Assembly: GCA_000507305.1 (NCBI GenBank) | Contig: DF239028.1 | Location: 62,001 to 126,000, forward strand | From: Breviolum minutum Mf 1.05b.01 | Taxonomy: Eukaryota > Sar > Dinophyceae > Suessiales > Symbiodiniaceae | Direction of reading: 5' to 3' | DNA: 64,000 nt | Part shown: piece by piece, positions 52,326 to 63,800 of the stretch | Position numbering within the stretch: position 1 is the first letter of the stretch | Layout: every line of letters starts with the position of its first letter | Program-made: the position numbers and the translations under genes | Notes under the pieces: generated by a model | The model's database searches: none | What the model was told of the DNA's origin: nothing | The model's input: only the letters and a program-made list of their open reading frames with translations

Positions 52326-54300
52326 CACATGGACCATTTTGAATTCCGTACCGTCAGGGGCGTGTCATCGCATTGATGGTGGCAGTTGTGGTGAAGTAAC
52401 TCGGCTGAAAATAGCAAACATGTATTGTATTGTTCTTGCTGTTTCTGTGGGGAGCAATAGCGAACGCCCCAAAAAAATCATGAAACAAGTGCGATATCTT
52501 TTTTATTTCAGATATATCAATTTTAACATTTTGTTTGTGACTGCAACCATTTTTGGAGAACAACAACAATCAAAACAAGTACGTATCAAATCATCATCGG
52601 CAACAATTGCTGCGATTGCGGCATAGCAACAGCAGGGACAATTGAGATCATTTTAATTTGTTTATTTTGTTTTGTCCATCATTTGCCACCATCAATTACA
52701 ACAGAGACACGCCCAAAACTACAAACACAGCCACAATTACAACCACTACCAAGATCACAACTCACACGGAAGGATTGCGTTGCCAACCCAGGTTTCAAGA
52801 GGTGAAATTGTGCAAAACTATCAGGACTCTTTAATTTCTTGTAGTTTATACGCGTGGTAAACCATAATTTCCATTGTTTCGTCGTTTTGTTGAAGTTGTT
52901 TGTAGATTTTGTAGCATTTTGAATACGCCACACATGCTGCCAACAGCCGCTTTAGCAATATGCGCCATACATTTTTGTAGTGCAGGTGCGTTCCTAGAAG
53001 TGTTTTTGGCGGTGGCGAAGGATTTCCGGCCTTATATATTTCTGGTTCGATGGACCCAAATATGTTGTCCATGATGTCCATCCAATGATTCCGTGAAATG
53101 ATTGGATGGATAAACCAGTGCACCAAACACTGAAGCGTTAATCATGCACCCTGTTTTTATCACACATTTACACAAACATGAATTGAATGATCTATGCTTC
53201 ATGTTGTGCTTACCTAGGCAAGAGGAACGTTGCCAAGTTGTAGCTTGCCGTCACGGCCAGGACTGCCGGGTTTCCCTTCCGCTGTAGGTATTTCATTTCG
53301 TCACTGGATTTGGATCGGGTTCATCCTCGCGATAATTCAATAATAGTTGGGGAAGGTTAGTTTTGTTTTTGGGGGTGCCTGTTTGATATTTTTGGTATTG
53401 TTTTTGTTGTGCAAGTGTCATGTTGCATGATGGCACATGATGTTGACATTGCATTATCATGCGATCATGAAGACTGAGGATTGAAAAACTATTGTTGGGT
53501 TTTAAAGCAGGTGTGTATCACACATTTTTTTTCGAAACAAAATTCATGATAAACCATTTGGTGTGACGTCCCTCATGGACGTAATTTTCGGGATGTCAGG
53601 TTCATGTGCAAAAAATTCACGTTTCAAAATCAAAGTTTAAAATTAATCATCACTTTGAACACTGTTTGCCTGGACGTTTAGTGGCGAGTAGGTGTTCGAT
53701 TCTATTTTCTGAAACTTTTGAACCCCAAGCTTGAAACCACACATGTAGTTTCCAAATGTCGTTTTCGACTGTCTCATTGGTGATGTGATTCGAAGTCATG
53801 TTTGATGAGATGAATTGTTTATTTCAGAACCATTTGACACATTTTGTCAGGACCCATCCACTGGTGCAAAATTTGTCTTAAAGTCTCGCCCTGAGATACA
53901 GATTCACTTCGAACAAATGACCGCAATCTTTGCCAACGGTTGGTTGTGGTCAGGTGAAGCCTCCAAAAACTCCTAAAAACTATGCAATCCCTAGGGATCC
54001 AATCACCTTGTCAAAGGATGATTAGGGTGTCCAACCACCTCCTCAGCAAATAATTCAGGTTCCATTACCATTCTCAGAAGGTGATTGGATCCTTAAGGAA
54101 TTTTCAATGTGTTGAAGAGAGACATTATGCATTTTTTTTCTTCGTGACGGTGTGTTGCAGCAGTGCGAGGTGTTGCAGTATGCTGGAATTTTATGATTGC
54201 AATCGACGACGCTTTGCGGATTTGAATACGTTACCATAATTTCATCGTCAGAGTGTCCACATGGCATTTGTTTTTCTTCCCTCCCTGATGTTTACATGTT
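52326..54300. other. No gene seen
   Basis: AT-rich DNA with short open frames in all phases. I see no motif, terminal repeat or exon supported by splice signals. Confidence 0.5.
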
Positions 54301-54304
54301 ACTA

Positions 54305-54338
54305 TCTATTGGTTCATGGTTCATGGTTCATGGTTCAC
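54305..54338. repeat. Tandem 7-mer (TTCATGG)n at the 3' side of the minus-strand LINE
   Basis: About four copies of GGTTCAT. On the minus strand it follows the ORF2 stop by about 180 bases and may be the element's repeat-type 3' tail. Confidence 0.55.
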
Positions 54339-54519
54339 AGAAGGCCGCTTACCACCCACTGGGCATGTAAGGGGCAAGTGGGTTGCGCGATACCCCTGGT
54401 CGCACCAGCAGGTCGTTGCAACGCACAAATGAATAGAAATAAAAATAAATACAAAAGCAATCGGAAATTGAAATGAAATCGACCACCGGCCACGGCAGCA
54501 GCAACTCTCCTTGGTTTTC

Positions 54520-57500
54520 CTACAAATGTGCCAAATATTCAAGGCAAATGAATTGGATAGCGCTTCCCACGTATCTGACCCTAGCCATCTCAACGGACGG
54601 TTCAAGGCAAGAATGGAAAAGGATTCCATAAAAAATCTCCTGGCTAACCATACGAGAAATGAAAGTAACCAAACCGGAGTCAGTCAAAAATTGAGCAGTA
54701 CGTGGGCAAGATTTCAATGCATGATCAACAGAGGGATTGGGGCACCCACACCCAGGACAATGAGGTAAACGTAAGATAGAATTCTCAGCAGAAAATAATG
54801 ATAGCGGCCAAAGACCAGTGCACCGAACAAATGTCCAAATCCTGACATAACTCCAATCTAGTGTCAAAGGTAAGGTTGTCCAACCTTGCAAATTCATATC
54901 CGGACACAGATCAATATATGCAAGACCCAGACTAGATAAGCATTTTCCTGCAGATTTATGAAAATTGCGCTTGTCCAAATCAAGCAGAGGAGGTTTTACA
55001 ACAGTCTTCTTGTAAAGTTGAAGCACTTGCTTGGCTGTTGCTCGGTCATGCACTGCTTGAAAAAGGAACTCCGGGGTGACTACCTGAGAGTCAACTAGTG
55101 AACAGATGTTAAGCTCAGAACATAATTGCTGGACCTTGGCCACCCATGTAAAATCATCAAAATCCCTTGCCAATTGTACTAAAAGGGCAGTGGGATGGCC
55201 AGGAGGGAGCAATTGAACCCTAAATGTAGGNGCAAGGGACACAATTGCATGCTCCTTGGCTTTGGTAGCCAGGGGTGTCCATCCAACTTGCGCTACAGCA
55301 ATGGGTGCTCGTAAGTACGTTGTACCAGCGTTACCGTTACCAATCAAGAGCCGCTTTGCCCAACGTGCTTGCATAGCATTGATTTGGTTGTATGCCCCTT
55401 CTGCAAGAATCAACACTTCACACCCAAACAAAATAACAGGGTCAATTCTTTCAGTGACTGCAAGGGCAATACACGGTGGTGGGAAGCCAGCAAAAGTTAA
55501 AGCATGAACCAACTCATCAAAAAGAGCGTTGCCAACTTTAATCAAACAACGAACCTTGTTTGTGAAAGAGAAATCTTTGTCTAAAAGGACGCCCAGGAGT
55601 TTGTACTTACTACACTGAAGGTGCGGAAGTGGAATATCCTCAGCATCAAAGCAAGGCATGATAGCAGTTTTTGTAGGCCCCATATTGAACGAAGCTTTGA
55701 ACGAGGTTGCATATGTGGTGAGTCCAACTGTAGCTGCAGAGCAAGCATCAGATGCTGAAGCATACGCTGCAACCAAGTCATCCACGTACATGAGAGGTGT
55801 GACGGGAAAATAGCCAAGCAGCTCAAGACACCGTACCCTGTCACCATGGGTGGCTAATTTCCCCACAAGGTGCATTGCAAGTCTCCGTAACTCAACATCA
55901 CTGTTGCACCTGTTTGCATACTCTTTCACAACAGCAGCCACGTTGTGAAGGGAAAAATGATTTGGGATAGGGGCTTCAAATGGCATTGGCGTGAGATGCT
56001 CCCATAAACCTGAAATGGCCTCAGCTGCAAAAGACGGTAGGATTGTGTTAGCAGGAGTCGTTGTGGACAATAAGACCTGTTGCAGCATGGTCATTAATGA
56101 AGTGAAGGTATGTACTCCAAATCTGCGTCCTTGAGGGATGCCTGCACGAAATGTGAGCAATTTAGAGAGAACCCCACCAAGATTGACACGGGCGGAGTCC
56201 ATGAAAAAGAAATCTTCTAACAGCCTCCACTCAGTTTCCACGATGCCCATGGAGTAACAAGCAAGAAGAATTCCAGTTTGATCAGCAGTGTCAAATGCCC
56301 ATTTCAAGTCGGCGAAAAGAAGGTATGTGTTCAGGCCCTGACAATGTCTAATCTGAATGTGCAGAATGATGGCTAGCACAACGGCCATTACATCAAACTT
56401 ACCACCCATTTGCATTAATCCTGTGCCTGCTTCCAGAAAAAATCGACATCGCTGCAACCACAGCGAATCCTGAACAGCTGCTATATCAGAAGATTGGCTG
56501 ATTGGCCGCAAATTATTTAACTTTCTGACCACCTTTGGGCCACTCTTACGCAAGGGACAGATGTGACGTGTGCTCCAAAAACTTGCAGTCAGTTCAACAG
56601 CACGGCCGAGATTCACCAAGGCAAGGAGAAAGAGTCTAGATTCAACACATTGTGCTTTGACCGTGCTCAGCGGGTGATTGATGCTTTTCTTCTTGGGCTT
56701 CACAAAAGATAAGGCAGAATTCAGCTCAGCCAGGTCATACAAGGCTCGATGTGAAGCAGTTGTATAAGAGGCGAGAACTGGACAAGAAACAACTCCTGTT
56801 GCAGGTGCACCTGCTTGCTTTACTTCCCTTAACGCATGTTGCATGTTTTCACATACTACCGTATCTTGCTCAAAGTTGTTGTCCGCACGACTTTGTAAGT
56901 CCTGGTCTATTGCGGCAAGCATGCCTTGCACAGACATCAAATGGCCAGAGTCCTCATGTGTTAAAGCAATTTCAAAGGCCTTGTTCTTTTTGAAAAAGGA
57001 TGAAATAAACTGTTTAGCTTGGTTCGGGTCGGAAGCTCTGAGCGCGAGATACTTCTGGAAAGAATGGTATTTGGCCTTGGCAGTCATACTGGCAAGGGCA
57101 GCTTTGTAGTCATCGTACGTCTCAAACTCTGCAGGCTTTGGCCATTTGTGGGGACCAGCCTGTTGTTTCAAAAAGTTCGACTTTGCTGAGAGGGCTACAA
57201 CCAACCCTTTACAATGAGCCAAGATGCAGAAAAAAGTTTCTCTCATCCAAGCAGCACTCTCCAAAACACTCCTGCGTCTTTTCACAGGTAATGGCATAGC
57301 CTCAGTCATCTCCTCAGTTGCCATGACAATGGCCTTAGTCATGAGTTGCTGACACACCTTTGCCTCAACAAGAATACTGTCCCATAGGTCAGACTGTGAC
57401 CAAGAAACGCGCCCAACTGAGGGGCCCAAGGCTACTTTTAGTTGCACCTCACATGATGCCAACACCATGAAATGATCAGAATTCCCAACATCCTCCTGCA

Positions 57501-58527
57501 GGACACTAGCTGACAAACGTGTAGAGCTTCGAGACAAGACTAGGTCAATAACAGTGCCACTAGTATGGGTGGGGCACAAGGGGTTGTGAGCAAGAAGCCC
57601 AGCTGTTAAAAGCAATTGTTCAATGTATCTATCAGCCACAGTTTGGCGGCAATGCAAGCACCTGCATCCAGCATCATGTTGCGCAAGGTACGTTAAATGA
57701 ACGTTGGCATCACCAGCAATGATAATTGGAACCAATGGATACCTAGCCTCTAGAATTTGGAACTCTTTGATCACCTGAGCCCACGTCTCAGTATCACCAC
57801 CAGGAGCAGGGTATATACCACCAATGATAACTCTCGGACTGCCCGATACATCTGAAGCCTCATGCACTGCAACCCAAAGTATCACATCTGAACCTATATC
57901 GTCTAAGACCGCAACTTGAGAGACCAGTTCTGTGGCAACAAGCATGCCAACTGATCTCCAACTTGTGGTCTGAGCGTCCAACCATGCATATGCTATACCA
58001 GGGGGCAGGCTGGCTCCCCAAGACCAACGTGCGCCCGGCAAAACACAAATCTGAACATCCTGCTCCAGAAGTACACAGGAAATATGGCCCAACCGCCACC
58101 AAAGTATCTCTTCAGTGGATAAAGCTATGAGTCCTGTCCGCCCCAGGTTGAAAACAGCAAGTTTAAGTTGAGTACACTCACGTCCTTTATCAGCAGAGGA
58201 GCTATCTAGTTCAGCTGCATCAATTCCTCCCAGATATGGTGAGATCACTGGCATCACCACTTTAAGGTTCCGACGCGTATGCTTCAGTATATCTTTGAGT
58301 GTGCCCTTCATGTCAGAAACTAACTCAGCCAAAGGACAAAGCCTTGGAATTACTCCACCCCCAATATTTGCAATGTTTGCCGGATTCGTCGGAGCGAGAT
58401 CATACAGACCTTGGAAATCCTTCAGTGCAGCACAAAGTTCTAATCGTCTCGGGGGCAGCTTTAGCCAGTCTAAAGCATATGACTCCAAATCGCCAAAAGG
58501 TCGTCCGTTGCAGGACATAAAGACCAA
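54520..58527 (-). CDS. LINE ORF2: endonuclease and reverse transcriptase (uninterrupted, 1335 aa)
   Basis: The N-terminal ~380 residues form an exonuclease/endonuclease/phosphatase-type domain with IIIAGDANVHL near residue 270, GTVIDLVLS and GNSDHFMVL near 350. The RT spans about 600-1000 with LLFADLKWAFDTAD (motif A), GIPQGRRFGVHTF (motif B) and LMYVDDLVAAY near 914 (motif C). The C-terminus has CPGCGCPNPSVDHALKSC, a Cys/His zinc-like motif. The protein nicks DNA and primes reverse transcription at the nick. It differs from the LINE at 44-49 kb in length, motif B and C-terminus, so it is a separate family. One undetermined base (55231) gives one unknown residue. No stop or frameshift is seen, so the copy may be recent. 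Confidence 0.93.
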   Translation of the reverse strand: MVFMSCNGRPFGDLESYALDWLKLPPRRLELCAALKDFQGLYDLAPTNPANIANIGGGVIPRLCPLAELVSDMKGTLKDILKHTRRNLKVVMPVISPYLGGIDAAELDSSSADKGRECTQLKLAVFNLGRTGLIALSTEEILWWRLGHISCVLLEQDVQICVLPGARWSWGASLPPGIAYAWLDAQTTSWRSVGMLVATELVSQVAVLDDIGSDVILWVAVHEASDVSGSPRVIIGGIYPAPGGDTETWAQVIKEFQILEARYPLVPIIIAGDANVHLTYLAQHDAGCRCLHCRQTVADRYIEQLLLTAGLLAHNPLCPTHTSGTVIDLVLSRSSTRLSASVLQEDVGNSDHFMVLASCEVQLKVALGPSVGRVSWSQSDLWDSILVEAKVCQQLMTKAIVMATEEMTEAMPLPVKRRRSVLESAAWMRETFFCILAHCKGLVVALSAKSNFLKQQAGPHKWPKPAEFETYDDYKAALASMTAKAKYHSFQKYLALRASDPNQAKQFISSFFKKNKAFEIALTHEDSGHLMSVQGMLAAIDQDLQSRADNNFEQDTVVCENMQHALREVKQAGAPATGVVSCPVLASYTTASHRALYDLAELNSALSFVKPKKKSINHPLSTVKAQCVESRLFLLALVNLGRAVELTASFWSTRHICPLRKSGPKVVRKLNNLRPISQSSDIAAVQDSLWLQRCRFFLEAGTGLMQMGGKFDVMAVVLAIILHIQIRHCQGLNTYLLFADLKWAFDTADQTGILLACYSMGIVETEWRLLEDFFFMDSARVNLGGVLSKLLTFRAGIPQGRRFGVHTFTSLMTMLQQVLLSTTTPANTILPSFAAEAISGLWEHLTPMPFEAPIPNHFSLHNVAAVVKEYANRCNSDVELRRLAMHLVGKLATHGDRVRCLELLGYFPVTPLMYVDDLVAAYASASDACSAATVGLTTYATSFKASFNMGPTKTAIMPCFDAEDIPLPHLQCSKYKLLGVLLDKDFSFTNKVRCLIKVGNALFDELVHALTFAGFPPPCIALAVTERIDPVILFGCEVLILAEGAYNQINAMQARWAKRLLIGNGNAGTTYLRAPIAVAQVGWTPLATKAKEHAIVSLXPTFRVQLLPPGHPTALLVQLARDFDDFTWVAKVQQLCSELNICSLVDSQVVTPEFLFQAVHDRATAKQVLQLYKKTVVKPPLLDLDKRNFHKSAGKCLSSLGLAYIDLCPDMNLQGWTTLPLTLDWSYVRIWTFVRCTGLWPLSLFSAENSILRLPHCPGCGCPNPSVDHALKSCPRTAQFLTDSGLVTFISRMVSQEIFYGILFHSCLEPSVEMARVRYVGSAIQFICLEYLAHL

Positions 58528-58833
58528 ACAAGAAAATTCACCTCGTCAACAAAAGTCCAAATTGCAAAAAAAAAATCCTCACTGAAAAAGAGCCGAAACA
58601 ATTGGCGTAGCAATGCCCAACAAAACAAACAACTCAAATGGTTCACACTTACCAGCTTTACGTCATGATTTGACTCAGTTCCGACAAGGTATCAATCCAA
58701 AGGCTGCACTTGCCAAGGTCATCATCACTCTCCCGCCATCCCTGCATATACCACCACAAGCAGGAAAGGGGAAGCCAGGACCACAAAGAAAAACAAAGGG
58801 AGGGGAAGGAAAAAAAAAAAACACGACGACGAC

Positions 58834-58866
58834 GAAACAACCACAACAACAACCACCACCACCGCC

Positions 58867-58898
<32 letters not shown>

Positions 58899-58910
58899 CA
58901 AAACATTTTC
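58834..58910. repeat. CAA/CCA-rich simple repeat left of the gap
   Basis: ACGACGACG, CAACAACAACC, CCACCACCG and CAACAACAA blocks run into the assembly gap. Confidence 0.85.
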
Positions 58911-59597
58911 NNNNNNNNNNNNNNNNNNNNNNNNNNNNNNNNNNNNNNNNNNNNNNNNNNNNNNNNNNNNNNNNNNNNNNNNNNNNNNNNNNNNNNNNNN
59001 NNNNNNNNNNNNNNNNNNNNNNNNNNNNNNNNNNNNNNNNNNNNNNNNNNNNNNNNNNNNNNNNNNNNNNNNNNNNNNNNNNNNNNNNNNNNNNNNNNNN
59101 NNNNNNNNNNNNNNNNNNNNNNNNNNNNNNNNNNNNNNNNNNNNNNNNNNNNNNNNNNNNNNNNNNNNNNNNNNNNNNNNNNNNNNNNNNNNNNNNNNNN
59201 NNNNNNNNNNNNNNNNNNNNNNNNNNNNNNNNNNNNNNNNNNNNNNNNNNNNNNNNNNNNNNNNNNNNNNNNNNNNNNNNNNNNNNNNNNNNNNNNNNNN
59301 NNNNNNNNNNNNNNNNNNNNNNNNNNNNNNNNNNNNNNNNNNNNNNNNNNNNNNNNNNNNNNNNNNNNNNNNNNNNNNNNNNNNNNNNNNNNNNNNNNNN
59401 NNNNNNNNNNNNNNNNNNNNNNNNNNNNNNNNNNNNNNNNNNNNNNNNNNNNNNNNNNNNNNNNNNNNNNNNNNNNNNNNNNNNNNNNNNNNNNNNNNNN
59501 NNNNNNNNNNNNNNNNNNNNNNNNNNNNNNNNNNNNNNNNNNNNNNNNNNNNNNNNNNNNNNNNNNNNNNNNNNNNNNNNNNNNNNNNNNNNNNNNN
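58911..59597. other. Assembly gap, 687 N
   Basis: Flanked on both sides by CAA-type simple repeats, so the gap is probably unresolved satellite. Confidence 1.
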
Positions 59598-59750
59598 CCA
59601 ACAACAACAACAACAACGCCAACAACCAACAACCAACAACCAACAACCAACAACCAACAACCAACAACCAACAACCAACAACCAACAACCAACAACCAAC
59701 AACCAACAACCAACAACCAACAACCAACAACAACAACAACAACAACAAGA
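59598..59750. repeat. CAACAAC satellite, mostly 7-bp period
   Basis: AACCAAC units repeat about 14 times from 59626 to 59728, bordered by CAA triplets. Long frames across it on both strands (Asn/Gln or Leu/Val/Gly/Cys-rich) are shadows. Confidence 0.9.
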
Positions 59751-59960
59751 AGGAAGAGAGGAAACAACAAAGAAGAGAAGAGAGGAAACAACAAAGGAGA
59801 GAAGAAAAACAAGAAGAACAGAGAAAAAAAAATCAGGCCGCTAGCCCTTTTGATTCCGATCGGACTTGTCAAATCACGATGAAACAACATGAAAGCTACC
59901 AGAGGTGGCCCCGAAAAAGGCCAGTGCATCAATTCAGAATTAATCAGCAGAAAAAATGAT

Positions 59961-60827
59961 CTAGATATCACATCCGCTGGCAGTGATGGAAACCACAGCG
60001 CCTAAGTAAGGCAACATCAATCTCACTACGTCCTGAGTGAAAGCGGTTCTACGCCCCTTCATCACAAGCGTACCTTGCCGGCAATGAGCCTGCAAAGTCA
60101 TCTTCGCAGATCCTTGAAACTGAATGCTGATGGATGGCTGGCCCTGCTGCCCCCCTAGGAGTCCCCAAGGCATCTTGGAGCCTTGCACGCCCTTCCCCAC
60201 TACCTCTATGCCCATAGCAGAGACCCGACGTTTCAAATCAAAGGCGGTCACTACTGGTGGTGTAGGGCAAAAAGTTGCTGTGACATTTGCCCGGCCATGG
60301 CCCCCCAATGTCCGAAACTTGTCCCAAAACCCGTCCAAAGCTTGAAGGATCTCCGTGCCCGTCTTCAACACCTGCATGTCTGTGTTTACGCTACCTTGTT
60401 CCTGGCTAGCACGTGAGGCTCCTGTACTCTGTTTTGTCTGGGTGACACCTAAGGCCATGGGTAGATTGTAAGCCACAGCTTTGGGGAAGACATCACTGCC
60501 TGAATCAAGAAGAGGCCTCTTTTTCCCCAACTCACCACGGAGTTCAGTCAAAATCTCATCCTTCAACACCGCCACCTTCCTATCCACAATTTGTGTGATC
60601 AAACTCTCATTTGAAGACCTCAATCTCATAAGGGGTGACCTACTGCGTGGACTACGATCAGGTTCGCAGAGCTGATGCTTAGCAGTGTGACACGGGGAGT
60701 GCACTACAACAGGGAACTCTTCCATTGGATCAGCATCCTCAACAAAGTCAACATAACACTCCAGGATCTTGTTCATACGATCCGGCGTGGAATCCATAAT
60801 TAACCTAAAGAGGAAACAGCAAACCAA
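59961..60827 (-). CDS. LINE ORF1 protein of the minus-strand LINE
   Basis: 288 residues if the first ATG is used; a second ATG (MDSTPDRMNK) eleven codons in is a plausible start, since the first residues are hydrophobic and Cys-rich. An Arg/Ser-rich stretch (DRSPRSRSPLMRLRSS) at about 58-73 is followed by a charged helix (VDRKVAVLKDEILTELRGEL), likely a coiled coil, and a C-terminal part with VTAFDLKRRVSAMGI that could be RRM-like. The order upstream of an RT ORF on the same strand supports ORF1. The ~1.4 kb between it and ORF2 is satellite and gap. Confidence 0.65.
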   Translation of the reverse strand: MVCCFLFRLIMDSTPDRMNKILECYVDFVEDADPMEEFPVVVHSPCHTAKHQLCEPDRSPRSRSPLMRLRSSNESLITQIVDRKVAVLKDEILTELRGELGKKRPLLDSGSDVFPKAVAYNLPMALGVTQTKQSTGASRASQEQGSVNTDMQVLKTGTEILQALDGFWDKFRTLGGHGRANVTATFCPTPPVVTAFDLKRRVSAMGIEVVGKGVQGSKMPWGLLGGQQGQPSISIQFQGSAKMTLQAHCRQGTLVMKGRRTAFTQDVVRLMLPYLGAVVSITASGCDI

Positions 60828-63800
60828 ACAGAAACACTACAAAAACTCCACTAGTCTTGATCCAAAGGCCAGCCAAGGGCCAAACATAAGAGCACTCCTC
60901 CCCCACCCACAACAACTTGCCAAGGCTCAAATCCTCAACAATCAAACATTGATGAATGCCAGCAAAAAAAAAACACATCAATGTACGTAAAAGTGCACCC
61001 CCTGAAGAAGGAACGGCGTGTGCATCGGCCGGCGTGTGCGTGCAACAATGTATGTACAAAAAAAACAGTACAGTACATCTTCAAATCAACATGTTGAGAA
61101 TCTGAAAAATTCACATCGAAACCAAGGAATGATCACGTGCCACAAGCCCTCCTTCGAATCTGCAACAAGTTGCAGTGAAAATCAAAAACAAACGTTCAAG
61201 CATCAAGTTGAAAAAAAGGTGCAAGTGCATGCACATAAATGATACCATCGGCATCATGCATGCTTTTAATGCGTGTGCATTGTTGATACCAAATGGAACA
61301 TCAAAGAATCCTAGAAGAACCACCATCTCCTATCACGTCAAATGGCTTCGGAATAATAACCTGTGTGACCCCGTCCATCTCTAGCTTCACCAAAGCATGA
61401 AGTGCTATTCGACAGCCAGGTCTCTACAATAGTTCTCTAATCATTCAAATTCCAATTCCAAATCGTGGCAGTGATATACCATTGTAAGAGAGGCCACCAC
61501 TGACCGACCACTTCAAAGTAGAATCAGAATATTGATATTCGTTAATATTGAAATTTGACACGGACCTCGTGCAATCATGGTACCATACCGTGCCGCAATG
61601 ATGTTGATATGTTGAAGGCCTGGGGATTCGATCCGGCTCGGACGTGGACGTGGAAATGAGGTGCCAAAACCTGGCCATGTGTTGCAGACCTCCACTTATT
61701 AAAAAACATACCAAGAACGTATGCATATGCTGAAGAATGTTTTGTGACACTCATTGGAAATATACACCACGTGTTCTTATTTTGCGTTGCAACCTCATGA
61801 ACAGTTTAATTATTTATTTTTATTCGCATGTTTCTACCACTCTTGTATCGTTCAGACGATTTTCAAGCAAATGATCCTGTAAGAAGTTCACACGAACGCT
61901 CACTAGGGGGTTAGGAACCATAAGTGTGTTATGCAAGCACTTATACATTTTTGAGTGTTTATCCTCTCAAGCTGAACTTGCCCAAGGTTTTGCCTGAGAC
62001 TTCCGTACCAGTATGATTTGTTATCGGCAGGAAACAAGTCCATTTTGGCACAAAACATGTGTTGAATTTCGAGGTCGGCCTTTTGGACATTGAAATTGTT
62101 CAAGGGTGCTTGTACAGTTCTTTGATGTTCCTGTTGTTGAAGCATGTGTTCAGGGCCTACCATATCATAGTCTGTAGAGTTTGATTTCTAGACAGCATGC
62201 ATGCTTTCGTTTCGTACTCATGCGATGCATCATCCAAACTGTTTGCATAAAATTAAGCTTTTTGGCGTTCCGATTCAGACATAGTGTATGCATCTATTTT
62301 TCAATATCGATAAATTTGAGCATCTAAATTTTACAAGTTGACCCACACACACACACAGACGACACAAGCGTTGTTGGCAAGGTGGTGCTGGACTATGAGG
62401 GTGTATCAAAGCACCACGCAGAGGTGACTTTACGAGAGAAACTACCAGAAGAGGTGATCTTAGGATCCGATGTGAAGTGGGTTGCCTCAGCGTGGGGAAG
62501 GCCATAGGCAATGATGGGTGAACCTAGCAACTAGAGGGGGTGGGTTGCCTTGGAATATGAGTTGCAACTGCAACCAAAAGTGCAATCTGCACTGAAGCAT
62601 GACTACTTTAATGGATATTCTGATGATTTTTCACCATCAGCACCATGCCGCCATTCCCATTCCCTTCATTTTTTTTTACCTGAGTGATTGTTTGTGAACA
62701 AATGCATCGCCAATCAATCACCTCCAAAACATGTCATGTTTGTTGTGACTTGGCACGACTTGAGTGAAGTTCACCAGAGGCTCCCTACTATGCTGTCCAT
62801 CCGTGCGGCTCTCAAACACAGGAGCATTGTTGTGTACATATGTCGATGATATAATATGATATAATGTTAAAATAAAAATATGTATGATTGATCATGTAAT
62901 GATAACATTTTTTAAATGTTTTAGCATGACATCTGAATAATGAACAAACAGTTTCAGCTTTATATTCGAATTTTAATTGTTCATTATACAAAAATGTGCT
63001 CGAACCAAAAAAATGGATATCCATCTAATTTTGATTTATCTTTATTTGATCCAAGTGGATTTATTTAATGCGCAATGGTTTATTATAGCTGTGGATATCT
63101 CATCACTTTGAATTTTAAATCCCTTAAATATGCTCATGAAAATCTATGTTGCAGATTTTTTGTGTCTCATCAAAATCACAAATTGCAGGCCGGGTGACTG
63201 TATTTTACAATTTGACATCATCGTTCGTTTTCAGTATCATCTCTTGAAGCTTTTACACAGCAGTGTCCGTATCCTGTCCTACTTCCACGCCCAATGTTTT
63301 GAGAAAATCATTTAGCTCAACCAACCCGCCAGATGGTCACATGGTTTAGTAAGGTGCGTTTAATTCAGGTCAAGGAGCCTTGCAGCGATTCATTCCTGCC
63401 AAGTGATCATGCCTTATGTATTTGATTCACTGGAAATGGTGCCGATAGCTTAAATAGACAATATCTGCAAGGAGAAGTTATGGGTATTTGAATTCAAGGC
63501 GGAGTCTTTTTTTGCAGGTCAACAGATTGAGAAGAAATGTATTAGTCATGTAATGACATATTTATGTATATATGTACATTTTCCATCCTCGTCATAACAC
63601 GGGGATCCTGTCGAAACTTTACATTGTGTTATATGCCCCAAAATGAAAACACGGTGTTTATGACAGAGATTATTATATCAAATTAAATCTTTCAGATTTG
63701 AAAGGATTACTTGGAACAACTGTCCCTTAGACAACGCGGGGTTGTGCCAGTTGTTAGTGATGAGTTGAATCTATTTTTGAATGTTTTCCGTTGTTTCTCT

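Noticed and set aside
52102..52626. 174-codon frame with a Leu run
   Set aside because: The run is a (TTG)n microsatellite; both sides lack motifs and splice support.
58613..59971. Very long frames on both strands across the N gap
   Set aside because: They consist of undetermined bases plus CAA/CCA repeats and have no independent coding evidence.
61615..61650. GGATTCGATCC resembling a tRNA T-loop box
   Set aside because: No matching A box, anticodon arm or acceptor stem could be folded around it.
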